The notes under the pieces are model-generated. The model saw nothing but the letters and a program-made list of their open reading frames with translations. It was not told where the DNA came from and searched no databases. A DNA stretch of 51,820 bases from Methanothrix harundinacea (lineage in GTDB: Archaea > Halobacteriota > Methanosarcinia > Methanotrichales > Methanotrichaceae), in assembly GCA_001509375.1 (NCBI GenBank), contig LGFT01000021.1, positions 1-51,820 on the forward strand. The letters are read 5' to 3'. Position 1 is the first letter of the stretch; every line of letters starts with the position of its first letter. Below are positions 19,631-28,587 of the stretch, piece by piece. Position numbers and translations under genes: made by a program.

Positions 19631-20359
19631 CTACGGATAGGGCGAGAGAGTCGAGACCGCCATCCCATCGTCAGAGATGTCGAGGACCTTTATGCTGTTT
19701 GAGATCCTCGAGCCCCTCATCTTCATGATGTAGATCGATCGAACCATGTTGTTTCCGATCCTCTCTCTCTTTAGGATGGTGCAGGAGTCGGCCCCGTACT
19801 CCATGATCTGGGTCATGCCGAAGGCCTCGCTTATGGTGATCATCGCCGTAACTCCGAGGGATCTCAGGCCGCCGAAGAGGTCGTCGGCGAGGGACCTCAT
19901 GACAAAGGGGGACTCGATGGCGGTGAAGAAGGCCATGAGGTCGTCGATGAGGATCCTTTGGGGCTTCACCTCTCGGACCTTCTTGTCGACTAGCTTTCGA
20001 AAGTTTATAAGAAAATCGACGGGATCGGTCTCGATGCTCTTCTGGAGCCGAAGAACGGGGTCTGTGACGTCCACCATCACGAGCTTTCCCTCTTCCTCCA
20101 GCTTCCAGAAGTCCCACTTGAAAGAGGAGTACATCTCCCTTTTCAGGTAATCAGCGCTCTCAGAGGGCATGACGATCATACCCTTCTCGCCATTTTTTAT
20201 CCCCTCATATATGAACTGGCAGGCAAAGACGGTCTTGCCGCTGCCCGACGCCCCCGTGACGGTGTTGACGGTCTCTCTGTGAAATCCTCCGTTCACCAGG
20301 TCGTCAAACCCGGGTATCCCCGAAGGAACCTTTTCGTATGATTTTGATGATTCGTCCAC
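19631..20359 (-). CDS. KaiC/RAD55-family single-domain ATPase
   Basis: A 242-residue RecA-fold protein. A GTG at 20359 preceded by AAGGAGGGG (ideal spacing) fixes the start; the frame runs on to 20770 without support. Motifs: PSGIPGFDDLVNGGF, Walker A GASGSGKT near residue 35, Walker B RILIDDLMAFF. One KaiC domain is present, not two. Archaea carry many such proteins of unknown role, often as regulators. It lies 21 bases before the GT3-like gene, so it could regulate the glucan operon (inference). Confidence 0.83.
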   Translation of the reverse strand: MDESSKSYEKVPSGIPGFDDLVNGGFHRETVNTVTGASGSGKTVFACQFIYEGIKNGEKGMIVMPSESADYLKREMYSSFKWDFWKLEEEGKLVMVDVTDPVLRLQKSIETDPVDFLINFRKLVDKKVREVKPQRILIDDLMAFFTAIESPFVMRSLADDLFGGLRSLGVTAMITISEAFGMTQIMEYGADSCTILKRERIGNNMVRSIYIMKMRGSRISNSIKVLDISDDGMAVSTLSPYP

Positions 20360-20453
20360 TTTTTCCCCTCCTTGAAAGTCTATATTCGCCCGAGAGTTAT
20401 TATTTTTACCGGTGAAGACCAAACAGACTTTCGGCCGTCTCAGTTCGATCGTC

Positions 20454-21734
20454 TCAGTACTGCTCGTATATCCAGGATCTCTCCGCCGGAAAGAGGGCGT
20501 CGATGAGGCGAACGGTTTTGTCCGAGGCCCCCTCGGTGCCGGTTCCGGTATATAACATCGCCGGAAATATGTCGGGTCGCGTGTATTGAAGCTCTTGCCA
20601 AGTCCGATGCCCGAGGACGAGAGGTGCAAAGAGGTCTTCGTTGAGGAATAAGGTATTCTCGCATCCTTCGTCGCCCCCGGATCTGATGGACTCGAGCCTG
20701 CCATCCGACCAGTTGAGGTCGATCTGTTCGGTATAAAAATCGAGCCGCAAGACCCCACAGAAGCCTGCAAGGCTGCTTTTCCTCATCCGCGCCTCGAGGA
20801 CGGGGGCCATCTTTTCGAGGAGCCTCTTTTTGTCTGGAACTTTTATCTGCCAGGCGTAAGGCCTCCCCCTGGATGCTCCGAAGGAGATGGCAGTCTTTGC
20901 CGCGGTCGACTCGCCGGAGAGGTTCAGCCGGATGTACGGCTTATTCCGTTCCCCGCATTTTTTCTTGCAGAAGGCGAGGAGATTTAAAAGGGCGTCGTCG
21001 GATATGCCCTCGCTGATCTCGCTCACGATTAGGCCAGCTCCGAAGCCCTCCCGGGGAATTCTGAAGTAACGCTTATCTCCCGTCTTTCGGCCTTCCATGA
21101 TCCAGAACTCTGAGCCGTACTCGGTCTTCTCGCTGCAGGTCAAAAGGAAATTCCAGAGGGCCTCGTCCCTGAAGGCGGAGAGGAAATTCGATCTTCTATA
21201 CCGCTCGTCCTCCGCCAGGAGGAAAGGTATGTCTTCGGTCTCGGCGAGCCGAAACTCGTAGGAATCATCGTCGGCCAAATCGGGCGCGAGATGAAGGGGG
21301 ATGTCGATGTGGGTCTCCAGGGGGATCGAATAATAATATCCGAAACGGCAATAAAATCCCGGTATCCCCTGAACCACCGAGAGGTCAAACCCCCCATCTT
21401 CGAGGATTGCATCGAACTCCCGGCTGAGGAGTTTCATGAGCCCCTTGTTCCTGTGCCCCTCTTGGGTTCCGACGATACCCCTCTCGGCGACCTTGAGCTT
21501 CAATCCCTTCATCTCCCAGGTCCAGGGGATGAGGGCGAAGGCCGCTGCGATCTTTTCTGTCCCTTCGTCTACGGCGATGAACCAGTAATCATTTTTCATG
21601 CCCGGAAGGTGGAGAGATATCATCTCGGCGAAGGTTCCCACCTTCTGGGGACGGAAAATTTCGTCGAAATGTTGGCGGAGCTTTATCGCATCGGCGGGGG
21701 ATTCAGCCCGTCTTATTCTATAATTTGAGTGCAT
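20454..21734 (-). CDS. Eis-like GNAT N-acetyltransferase
   Basis: A 426-residue protein with an N-terminal GNAT domain: VAERGIVGTQEGHRNKGLMKLLS is the acetyl-CoA pyrophosphate loop region near residue 85. A second GNAT-like region follows, then a C-terminal sterol-carrier-like domain ending ALFPAERSWIYEQY. This three-part layout and length match the Eis family of multi-acetylating enzymes. Substrate unknown. It heads the glycan block by position, but a 94-base gap separates it from the KaiC-like gene, so shared transcription is only possible. Confidence 0.75.
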   Translation of the reverse strand: MHSNYRIRRAESPADAIKLRQHFDEIFRPQKVGTFAEMISLHLPGMKNDYWFIAVDEGTEKIAAAFALIPWTWEMKGLKLKVAERGIVGTQEGHRNKGLMKLLSREFDAILEDGGFDLSVVQGIPGFYCRFGYYYSIPLETHIDIPLHLAPDLADDDSYEFRLAETEDIPFLLAEDERYRRSNFLSAFRDEALWNFLLTCSEKTEYGSEFWIMEGRKTGDKRYFRIPREGFGAGLIVSEISEGISDDALLNLLAFCKKKCGERNKPYIRLNLSGESTAAKTAISFGASRGRPYAWQIKVPDKKRLLEKMAPVLEARMRKSSLAGFCGVLRLDFYTEQIDLNWSDGRLESIRSGGDEGCENTLFLNEDLFAPLVLGHRTWQELQYTRPDIFPAMLYTGTGTEGASDKTVRLIDALFPAERSWIYEQY

Positions 21735-21745
21735 TGTATTTATTC

Positions 21746-21779
21746 TCCGTATTTATACCAACCCATGGGAGATTCCCAT
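21746..21779 (-). promoter_or_regulatory. TATA box and palindrome ahead of the Eis-like gene
   Basis: On the minus strand GGTATAAATACGG lies about 20 bases before the ATG at 21734, so the transcript would be leaderless or nearly so. Immediately upstream of it is a 6-3-6 palindrome ATGGGA-GAT-TCCCAT (21765-21779, plus reading), a candidate regulator site. Confidence 0.5.
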
Positions 21780-22148
21780 TTTAACCTGAATATTTAAGGG
21801 GTATCTCAGGTATTAACGCTCGACCCCTGGTTACGCTCAGCTATAATCGCCACCTTCATGTGGGCCGCCTTCATTGTCACGTTCGGAAGAACGTGGCAGC
21901 GAAATCACGATCGTCTCTTTGACGGTCAGCATATTTAATTCTCCAGACAAGCTGGGGGAGGTTTTGCTCCTGTGATTGACGAGGATAACGACAGCGGGCA
22001 GGATGTCTCCATTGGGCAGGAGTTTCTTTGCGCTCAGAAACCGCTATCGTTACCCGGCTTCAGCCCAAATTATTTATTCTCTCCTGCATCTCGGAAGTTA
22101 GTGGGAACGGCGCGAAGGAGAAACCGCCTTTCCTCGGATGTGGTCCTC
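21780..22148. other. Non-coding gap with hairpin, upstream of acetolactate decarboxylase
   Basis: A long frame extends the downstream gene back through here, but it is polar and precedes a clean signal peptide, so I treat it as untranslated. The gap contains a perfect CACGTTC-GGAA-GAACGTG hairpin (21878-21895), and a T-rich ATATTTAAT (21930-21938) that could be a TATA element. Nothing else is recognised. Confidence 0.45.
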
Positions 22149-22973
22149 ATGAGAAAATGCAGATATTACCCATTGTCAATGATCATCCTCATCCTGGCGG
22201 TCCTGGCAGCAATCCCAGCGGCCAACGCCAGCGAGAGAGAGAGTTATTCTGGCCCAACAACCGACCAGGACCGGGAGGTCCTCTTCCAGGTATCGACGAT
22301 CGACGCCCTCCTCCTGGCCGTCTACGACGGCATCCTACCCGTAGGCGAGTTGAAGGAAAGAGGCGACTTCGGGATCGGTACCTTCGATAAACTGGAGGGC
22401 GAGATGGTCGTAGTCGACGGCGTCTGCTACCAGGTGAGAATCGACGGAGTCGCCTATATCGTCCCCGATGAGGTCACGACTCCCTTTGCCACCGTCACCT
22501 TCTTCGATCCCGACGAGACGGTTCTGGTCGAGAAGGCCGGGAACATGACTGAGCTCGGAGAGATCCTCGAGGCGAGCTTTCCCTCCGAGAACGTATTCTA
22601 CGCCATCAGGATCAACGGCACCTTCCCCTACGTCAAGACGAGGAGCGTTCCCGCTCAGGAGGAGCCCTACCCGCTCCTGGTAGACGCCGTCGCAAACCAG
22701 ACGGTCTTCGAGTTTGAGGACGCCTCGGGGACTGTAGTGGGGTTCTGGTCGCCCGAGTTCGTCGACGGCATCAACGTCCCAGGCTACCATCTCCACTTCA
22801 TCACCGACGATCGGAAGGCCGGCGGCCACATCCTCGACCTCCAGGTTGAGGGGACCCTGGTGGAGCTGGACCTGACCCCCAGCATCTTCATGGCCCTGCC
22901 GACGGAGGGCGACTTCTTCAACGTCGACCTCACCGGTGACCTCTCAGCGGACCTGGAGAAGGTGGAAAAATAG
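22149..22973 (+). CDS. budA: Exported alpha-acetolactate decarboxylase
   Basis: A 274-residue protein from the ATG at 22149. The first 29 residues are a signal peptide (hydrophobic MIILILAVLAAIPAANAS). The mature part shows the BudA fold: ISTIDALL-type start (QVSTIDALLLAVYDG), DGVCYQVRIDG, and the zinc histidines in PGYHLHFITDDRKAGGH. The enzyme converts acetolactate to acetoin. Signal-bearing versions are known in some bacteria and archaea, but an external acetolactate pool is not obvious for a methanogen, so the real substrate may differ. The gene stands alone. Confidence 0.85.
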   Translation: MRKCRYYPLSMIILILAVLAAIPAANASERESYSGPTTDQDREVLFQVSTIDALLLAVYDGILPVGELKERGDFGIGTFDKLEGEMVVVDGVCYQVRIDGVAYIVPDEVTTPFATVTFFDPDETVLVEKAGNMTELGEILEASFPSENVFYAIRINGTFPYVKTRSVPAQEEPYPLLVDAVANQTVFEFEDASGTVVGFWSPEFVDGINVPGYHLHFITDDRKAGGHILDLQVEGTLVELDLTPSIFMALPTEGDFFNVDLTGDLSADLEKVEK

Positions 22974-23109
22974 AGCTGCAAAAAAAGGCAAAAGGTCGAA
23001 GAGAGCGGACGATTGAAAGCGGTGGAGAGGGGAAGGGAGCGACGATCTTGCCGGCTTCCCCTCTCCATGGACAAAATCCTGGCGTTCCAGTACGAAATAA
23101 ACAGTTTGC

Positions 23110-24423
23110 TCAGACGTAATTCTGCTTCTTCTCGACGAGCCTCTTTCTCACCGACTCGGCGTGGGCCGATAGCCCCTCGGCCTCAGCGAGGATGGTGATG
23201 GCGTCGGATAGGAGCGAGAGGCCGTCTTTTGAGATCTGCTGCACTGTTATCTTCTTTACGAAGGAGTCAACGTTGAGGCCGGAGAATAGCCTCGCGTACC
23301 CCGAGGTCGGAAGGACGTGGTTTGTGCCGCTGGCATAGTCTCCGGCGGCGACCGGTGTGTACGGCCCAAGAAATACACTTCCCGCGTTCCTGATCTCTCC
23401 GAGGACGGTCATGGGGTCTCTTACTATGATCTCCAGGTGTTCGGGGGCGAAATTGTTCGAGAATCCTATCGCTGCCTTCATATTTGCCGCCGTCAGGATC
23501 GCAGACCTGTTCAGACTCTTCTTCACTATCTCCCTCCGGATCGCCTCTTTCGCCTGTTTCTCCACTTCGTTTTTGGTGGCGATGGCAAGATCCTCATCGT
23601 CGGTCACCAGAACCGATATCGACTGGGGGTCGTGCTCCGCCTGGGCGATCATGTCCGATGCCAGGACCTCGGGCTCTGCGGTGTAGTCGGCGATTATGAG
23701 GACTTCACTGGGGCCCGCCGGCATGTCGATCTCGACGGTGCTCCGCAGAAGAAGCTTTGCGGCCGTGACGTAGATGTTACCCGGCCCCACGATCTTCTGG
23801 ACTGGGGATATCGTCTCGGTCCCGAAGGCCATCGCCGCCACCGCCTGGACGCCGCCGACCCGATAGATCTCGTCGGCCCCCGCCATTTCGGCCGCCACCA
23901 GGGTCAGAGGATCGACCTTTCCGTCCTTTCCCGGCGGGGTGCAGACCACGACCCTATCGACCCCCGCCACTTTCGCCGGGACGACGGTCATCAGGGCGGA
24001 GCTGGGGTAGGCGGCCCGGCCGCCAGGAACGTAGGCCCCCACCGAGTCGAGGGGGACGATCTTCTGGCCGGCCAAAACTCCCGGCGAGGTCTCGGCCATC
24101 CAGAGGTCGCGGTCGAGCTGCTCGTGGTGGAAGGTGGCGATGTTCTCCAGGGCTATCTCCAGGGCCTTCTTCAGCTTCTCGGGGACCTCGTCTTGAGCCT
24201 TCTCGATCTCGTCATCGCTGACCCTGAACTTTCCGATCCGGACGCCGTCGAACCTTTCAGTCTGCTCTGTGAGAGCGCGGTCCCCCTTCTCCTGGACCTC
24301 GTTTACGATCTCCACCACCGTGGACATGACGGACTGGACGTCCAGCCCCCTCGATAGGAGGTCTGCGACCTCCTTTTCGCCCAATTCGCTAAGCTTCTTG
24401 AATATCAACCCGATCAACTCCAA
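23110..24423 (-). CDS. hisD: Histidinol dehydrogenase
   Basis: A 437-residue enzyme catalysing the last two oxidations of histidine synthesis. Motifs: GPSEVLIIAD, AEHDPQSISVLVTDD, the catalytic FAPEHLEI, and ASGTNHVLPTSGYAR. The length is normal. The start is a TTG at 24423, 16 bases after the DNA ligase stop, without a strong ribosome site, so the exact N-terminus is unsure. It is the last gene of the four-gene minus-strand run. Confidence 0.95.
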   Translation of the reverse strand: MELIGLIFKKLSELGEKEVADLLSRGLDVQSVMSTVVEIVNEVQEKGDRALTEQTERFDGVRIGKFRVSDDEIEKAQDEVPEKLKKALEIALENIATFHHEQLDRDLWMAETSPGVLAGQKIVPLDSVGAYVPGGRAAYPSSALMTVVPAKVAGVDRVVVCTPPGKDGKVDPLTLVAAEMAGADEIYRVGGVQAVAAMAFGTETISPVQKIVGPGNIYVTAAKLLLRSTVEIDMPAGPSEVLIIADYTAEPEVLASDMIAQAEHDPQSISVLVTDDEDLAIATKNEVEKQAKEAIRREIVKKSLNRSAILTAANMKAAIGFSNNFAPEHLEIIVRDPMTVLGEIRNAGSVFLGPYTPVAAGDYASGTNHVLPTSGYARLFSGLNVDSFVKKITVQQISKDGLSLLSDAITILAEAEGLSAHAESVRKRLVEKKQNYV

Positions 24424-24438
24424 AAAAGTTCTTTAGAT

Positions 24439-26121
24439 CTAACCCGAAGAGATCCCGCTCCTCCCCCTCTGGGTGGCGTAAAGGGAAGCCACCCTCTCCA
24501 GGTCGTCCGCCTCCTCGAGGGCCTTGTCATCCCTCACCCGGACGAGCCTCGGGAACCGGAGGGCGTAGCCCGAAGAGTAGCTCCTGCTCTTCTGGATCTC
24601 CTCGAAGGCCACCTCGAAGATCACTTCGGGCTTCATCTCCACCTCCATCCCCTCCCCTGAGACGAGGATCAGATCTCGAAAGAGGTCCGTCAGCTCGACG
24701 AGCATCTCGTCGGTGATGCCCGTCGCCACCCACCCCACATCCTCCAGCTTTCCCGTATCCGGGTCCGGGGAGGCGAGCCTATAAGAGCCAAGGAAGCTCG
24801 CCCTCCTCCCCTCGCCCCACCGGGCCCCGATGACGACGAGGTCGAGGGTCTCCATCACCGGCTTTATCTTGAGCCAGTTCTTCCCCCTCTTTCCAGGAGC
24901 GTAGGGGGATTCGGGGCTTTTGAGCATCACGCCCTCGTGGCCCGCCCCGATCGCCTCCTCATAGATCTCGGCCACCTCATCAGGGTCAGAGGTGACGGTC
25001 TGGGATGCCAGGATCTTCTTATCTGCTACAAGCTCGAGGTGCCTCCTCCTCTCCCGGAGGGGCTCGTCGATTAAGACCCGACCGTTTAGATACACCAGAT
25101 CGAAGAGCCAGAGCTCCAGGGGTATCTTCTTCGCCGTCCTCTCGACCTTGTACTTTCTCCGAAACCGCTTGAGGATCTCCTGGAATGGGAGGGGTCGGCC
25201 GTCCTCGCCCCGGGCCACCGCCTCCCCATCCAGGATGGCAGACTCGGCCCGAACATGCTCTTTTACAAAACCCACGATCTCCGGGAGGGACCTCGTCACC
25301 CTCTCCAGCCGCCGGGAGAAGATCTCGATCTCTTCTCCCTTTTTGTGGATCTGGACCCGAGACCCGTCGAACTTCCACTCGACGGCGACCGTCCCCATCT
25401 CCACCACCGATCCCGGTATCCCGGCTCCCAGCTGGGCGAGCATCATTTTTATGGGCCGACCGATCTCTATCGTCAGCTCCGAGAGCCTCCCCGCCTTTGC
25501 CCTCTGGGCGACGAGGCCGAGGTCGCCGGTGAAGTTGTAGCCCCGCTCCACCTCCTCCGGCGACGCGCCGAAAGCCTTTGCGACGGCGTCCCTGACGATC
25601 CCCTCCCCCACACCGATCCTCATGTCGTCGAGGGCGAGTCTCGCGATGTACCTTGCCTCCAGGGGCCCGGCCTCGCCGAACAAGTACCGTAGATGCTTCA
25701 TCTTGACGCCTTGGCTCCTCTTTCCCGAGGCCCTGGCTAGATCCAGAAACCTAGCATGAACGTCGAGGATCGAGATGCCGTCGGCCTCGATGAAGGCCGA
25801 GAGGGTGGCGGGCTTTCTCTTCTCCACCACCTCGGCGGCGACGGCCCCCACGTCCCCGGTCCTCCGGAGGATCTCTTTGATCTTCGCCAAGGATGATCCG
25901 GTGGCTTTTGATAGTGCCTCGTAAAGGGTGCTCGGACCCACGCCCAGGAGCATCTCGGAGCTGGCGGGGAAGGCCGAGCCCATGACAAAAGAGGGGACGA
26001 CCAATAGCTCAGCCTCGTCGAGCTCCGAGAAAAAGGAGGCGAGAATAGCAGTCTTCTCGAGGGAGCTTCCGATCCCCTCGACCTTCATGCAGAGTTCTGC
26101 GAAGCTTTCGAAGCTGGTCAT
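24439..26121 (-). CDS. lig: ATP-dependent DNA ligase, archaeal type
   Basis: A 560-residue ligase. The adenylated lysine is in VEWKFDGSRVQIH near residue 250; downstream come the nucleotidyltransferase motifs DGEAVARGEDGRP, EGVMLKSP and GKNWLKIKP, then an OB domain. The N-terminal 200 residues are the DNA-binding domain of archaeal and eukaryotic LigI-like enzymes. It seals nicks during replication and repair. It is embedded between homoserine dehydrogenase and hisD with short gaps. Confidence 0.95.
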   Translation of the reverse strand: MTSFESFAELCMKVEGIGSSLEKTAILASFFSELDEAELLVVPSFVMGSAFPASSEMLLGVGPSTLYEALSKATGSSLAKIKEILRRTGDVGAVAAEVVEKRKPATLSAFIEADGISILDVHARFLDLARASGKRSQGVKMKHLRYLFGEAGPLEARYIARLALDDMRIGVGEGIVRDAVAKAFGASPEEVERGYNFTGDLGLVAQRAKAGRLSELTIEIGRPIKMMLAQLGAGIPGSVVEMGTVAVEWKFDGSRVQIHKKGEEIEIFSRRLERVTRSLPEIVGFVKEHVRAESAILDGEAVARGEDGRPLPFQEILKRFRRKYKVERTAKKIPLELWLFDLVYLNGRVLIDEPLRERRRHLELVADKKILASQTVTSDPDEVAEIYEEAIGAGHEGVMLKSPESPYAPGKRGKNWLKIKPVMETLDLVVIGARWGEGRRASFLGSYRLASPDPDTGKLEDVGWVATGITDEMLVELTDLFRDLILVSGEGMEVEMKPEVIFEVAFEEIQKSRSYSSGYALRFPRLVRVRDDKALEEADDLERVASLYATQRGRSGISSG

Positions 26122-26131
26122 GGTCAGGGCT

Positions 26132-27133
26132 TCAGTCGTCTATCTGCCTGGTGGTGTAGATGCTGACGACGTCGGATACGATGGCGCTGGCGGTCTCGAT
26201 GGAGCCTGCGCCGAGGCCCGTCACAGTGATCGTCCCTGAGAGGTCGGTCTCGATGGAGGCGACGTTCAGCGTCCCGCCGACGGCGAGGGGGCTTCTTCGG
26301 GGAACGAGCATCGGCTTAACCTTCAAGGCGGGGACCTCGCCTATTAATTTTATGAGGTAGCCCCTTTCCCAGGCGAGGTTGAGGGCCTCGGGGGTTATGT
26401 CCCTGATCCCGGTGACGGCGACGTCGCTATACTTCGCGTCCATGCCGAAGACGGAGTTTGCGAGGATGACGACCTTCCCGGCGGTGTCTATCCCGTCGAC
26501 GTCGTAGGCGGGGTCAGCCTCAGCGATCCCCAGCTCCTGAGCCTCGGTGAGAGCATAGCTGTAAGTGTACTTCTCCTCCATCATCCTGGTCAGGATGTAG
26601 TTGCAGGTCCCGTTGAAGATTCCCCTGATGCTGAGGACCTCGTTTCCCACCAGGTTCTTCTCGATCAAGCTGATGAGGGGCATCGTTCCGCCGACGGTCG
26701 CCTCGTACTTGAGCATCACGCCGTTATCCTGGGCCAGTTCCTGGAGGTGGTTGAAGGCCACCACCAGCGGACCCTTGTTGGAGGTGACGACATGCTTTCC
26801 GAGAGAGAGGGCCTCTTCGATGTGGCCTAGGCCTGGCTGGCCGTGGACGATGTTGGTGGGGGTCACCTCCACCACCAGGTCGGAGTCCACGTCCCGGATC
26901 GCCTCCTTCCCGATGATGCCGAGGTTTGCGATCCCCTCCAAGGTCTTTAGGCCGTGGAGCCTCTCGGGATCTATCCCCTTCTCATCGAGGAGGGTTCCCG
27001 TGATGTCGGTAACTGAGACGACCTTCAGGTCGAGGCCCATATTCCTCAGTAGCTCCCTCTTTCTTCTCACAACCTCCAAAACGCCGTGGCCGACTATCCC
27101 GAACCCCACCAGAGATATCCTGACCTCTTTCAT
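26132..27133 (-). CDS. hom: Homoserine dehydrogenase
   Basis: A 333-residue enzyme that reduces aspartate semialdehyde to homoserine for threonine and methionine synthesis. The nucleotide-binding loop is GFGIVGHG near residue 9. The signature is GIFNGTCNYILTRM followed by EAQELGIAEADPAYDVDGIDTAGK (written here in two motifs: LGIAEADPAYDVDG and DTAGK). It has no C-terminal ACT domain; a separate ACT protein is encoded just upstream with an ATGA overlap, which suggests regulation in trans. Confidence 0.93.
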   Translation of the reverse strand: MKEVRISLVGFGIVGHGVLEVVRRKRELLRNMGLDLKVVSVTDITGTLLDEKGIDPERLHGLKTLEGIANLGIIGKEAIRDVDSDLVVEVTPTNIVHGQPGLGHIEEALSLGKHVVTSNKGPLVVAFNHLQELAQDNGVMLKYEATVGGTMPLISLIEKNLVGNEVLSIRGIFNGTCNYILTRMMEEKYTYSYALTEAQELGIAEADPAYDVDGIDTAGKVVILANSVFGMDAKYSDVAVTGIRDITPEALNLAWERGYLIKLIGEVPALKVKPMLVPRRSPLAVGGTLNVASIETDLSGTITVTGLGAGSIETASAIVSDVVSIYTTRQIDD

Positions 27134-27636
27134 ATCTTCTCAGCCTCGATAGGTTCTATCACCAGGAGATCCTTCTTTTCGCCCACTTCCCTGAGGATGG
27201 ATAGGGACTTTCCTATCTCCTCTTTTCCCGTCGCCCTGATCCTCATGTAGGCGGAGGAGGGCTCATCTATGCCAGGCATTCTCAGGGAGAGGTCCTCCAC
27301 CTCCGCAAAGCCGGTGGAATCGATCTGGTCGATGGTGTCTCCGAGATCGGTGTGGACCACATGGCCGATCAAAAGGACAGATATATCCTCGATGAACCGA
27401 TCTTCGCCCGCCCTCACCACCACGATGCCGTTCTCCTCAAGGTGTCTCTTGACGTTCTCGATGTTTGAAGGGTCGATCTCGAAGACTATCTGGACTGGGA
27501 CCGTGCCCCGTGGAGTTTTGCGATCTCGGTGATGGACCACGCTGATGATGTTCCCCTTGTATTTCTTGAATGGTTCGAGGGACTGCATCAGCTGTCCCGG
27601 TATGTCTTGCAGTTCCAAGTCCATCGAAAGTCGCAT
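27130..27636 (-). CDS. ACT-domain amino-acid-binding protein
   Basis: A 168-residue protein from the ATG at 27636 (MRLSMDLELQDIPGQL); in-frame starts at 27645 and 27669 are possible. Residues 5-75 form an ACT domain (DIPGQLMQSLEPFKKYKGNIISV), and the last third (SAYMRIRATGKEEIGKSLSIL) a second. Archaea often encode such a protein next to homoserine dehydrogenase, where it probably senses threonine or a related amino acid and controls the enzyme. The stop overlaps the hom ATG. Confidence 0.8.
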   Translation of the reverse strand: MRLSMDLELQDIPGQLMQSLEPFKKYKGNIISVVHHRDRKTPRGTVPVQIVFEIDPSNIENVKRHLEENGIVVVRAGEDRFIEDISVLLIGHVVHTDLGDTIDQIDSTGFAEVEDLSLRMPGIDEPSSAYMRIRATGKEEIGKSLSILREVGEKKDLLVIEPIEAEKI

Positions 27637-27738
27637 AAAACGCATTCCTCGTCCAATTGCTGCAGACACCCATCAGCTTATCGAACATAAAGCTTGTGCA
27701 GAAAAAGTACTTTATTTGAGAGTTCTAATGGCTTGGTG

Positions 27739-28497
27739 ATGGTCAGAATAGATGCAGAAAACGTCATCGTGGAGTTTATAAAAGACCAGGTGAATGCTGC
27801 CGGAGCCAGCGGTGCAGTCCTGGGGCTATCCGGCGGCCTCGACTCGGCGACCGTCGCCTTCCTCGCGGCCCGAGCCCTGGGGCCAGAAAGGGTCTTTGCC
27901 CTACTGATGCCGGTGGCTGGAGCAACTCCCCCAGAAGACTTGGACGATGCGAGGGAGGTGGGATCGATCCTGGGAATCGAGACGAAGGAGATCGAGATAT
28001 CGAAGATCTTGGACGGCTACTCCCAGGTCCTGCCGATGGCCGAAGCTTCGCCTGTGGTGGCGGGAAACCTGAAGGCGAGGGTGAGGATGACGATCCTCTA
28101 CTGGCACGCAAACCTCCTGAACAGGCTTGTTCTGGGGACGGGAAACAAGACGGAGATCATGCTAGGCTACTCGACGAAGTTCGGCGACGCCGCCGCGGAC
28201 ATCCTCCCGATCGTGGGCCTCTACAAGGACGAGGTGAGGGATCTGGCGAGGCGCCTGGGCGTTCCCGAGCAGATAATCGAGAAGGCCCCGACGGCGGGGC
28301 TTTGGCCCGGCCAGACTGACGAGGGGGAGCTTGGGATCAGCTACGATGACGCGAACGCCATCCTCCGGGGGATGGAGGCGAGGATGAGCCGCCGGGACCT
28401 GGCGGCGGAGTTCGGCTCCGGCAAGGTGGGGCTGATCGAGAGGAGGGTCGAAGGTGGGAGGCACAAGAGGGAGCCAGCCCCGACTCCTGACCTTTGA
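27739..28497 (+). CDS. nadE: NAD+ synthetase
   Basis: A 252-residue enzyme from the ATG at 27739. It contains the PP-loop LGLSGGLDSATVAFLA, GTGNKTEIMLGYSTKFGD and GLWPGQTDEGELG, the expected order for NadE, which amidates deamido-NAD. There is no glutaminase domain, so ammonia is the nitrogen donor. It is divergent from the ACT/homoserine dehydrogenase operon; a TATA-like ACTTTATTTG lies at about 27710. Confidence 0.93.
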   Translation: MVRIDAENVIVEFIKDQVNAAGASGAVLGLSGGLDSATVAFLAARALGPERVFALLMPVAGATPPEDLDDAREVGSILGIETKEIEISKILDGYSQVLPMAEASPVVAGNLKARVRMTILYWHANLLNRLVLGTGNKTEIMLGYSTKFGDAAADILPIVGLYKDEVRDLARRLGVPEQIIEKAPTAGLWPGQTDEGELGISYDDANAILRGMEARMSRRDLAAEFGSGKVGLIERRVEGGRHKREPAPTPDL

Positions 28498-28500
28498 TAC

Positions 28501-28545
28501 TCTTTGATCCTTTTTGATCTTTTTGAATCCTTTTTCCTTTTAAAA
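28501..28545 (+). terminator. T-rich terminator after nadE
   Basis: Four successive T runs (CTTTGATCC TTTTTGATC TTTTTGAATCC TTTTTCC) start three bases after the nadE stop, with no hairpin. Archaeal RNA polymerase terminates at such tracts. Confidence 0.6.
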
Positions 28546-28587
28546 GTCCCAGCGATCGGCACTATCTAGAAATCTAGTGAGAGACGG

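Noticed and set aside
20360-20770. 137-residue N-terminal extension of the KaiC-like protein
   Set aside because: It overlaps the Eis-like gene, is serine/arginine-rich, and a perfect ribosome site precedes the GTG at 20359.
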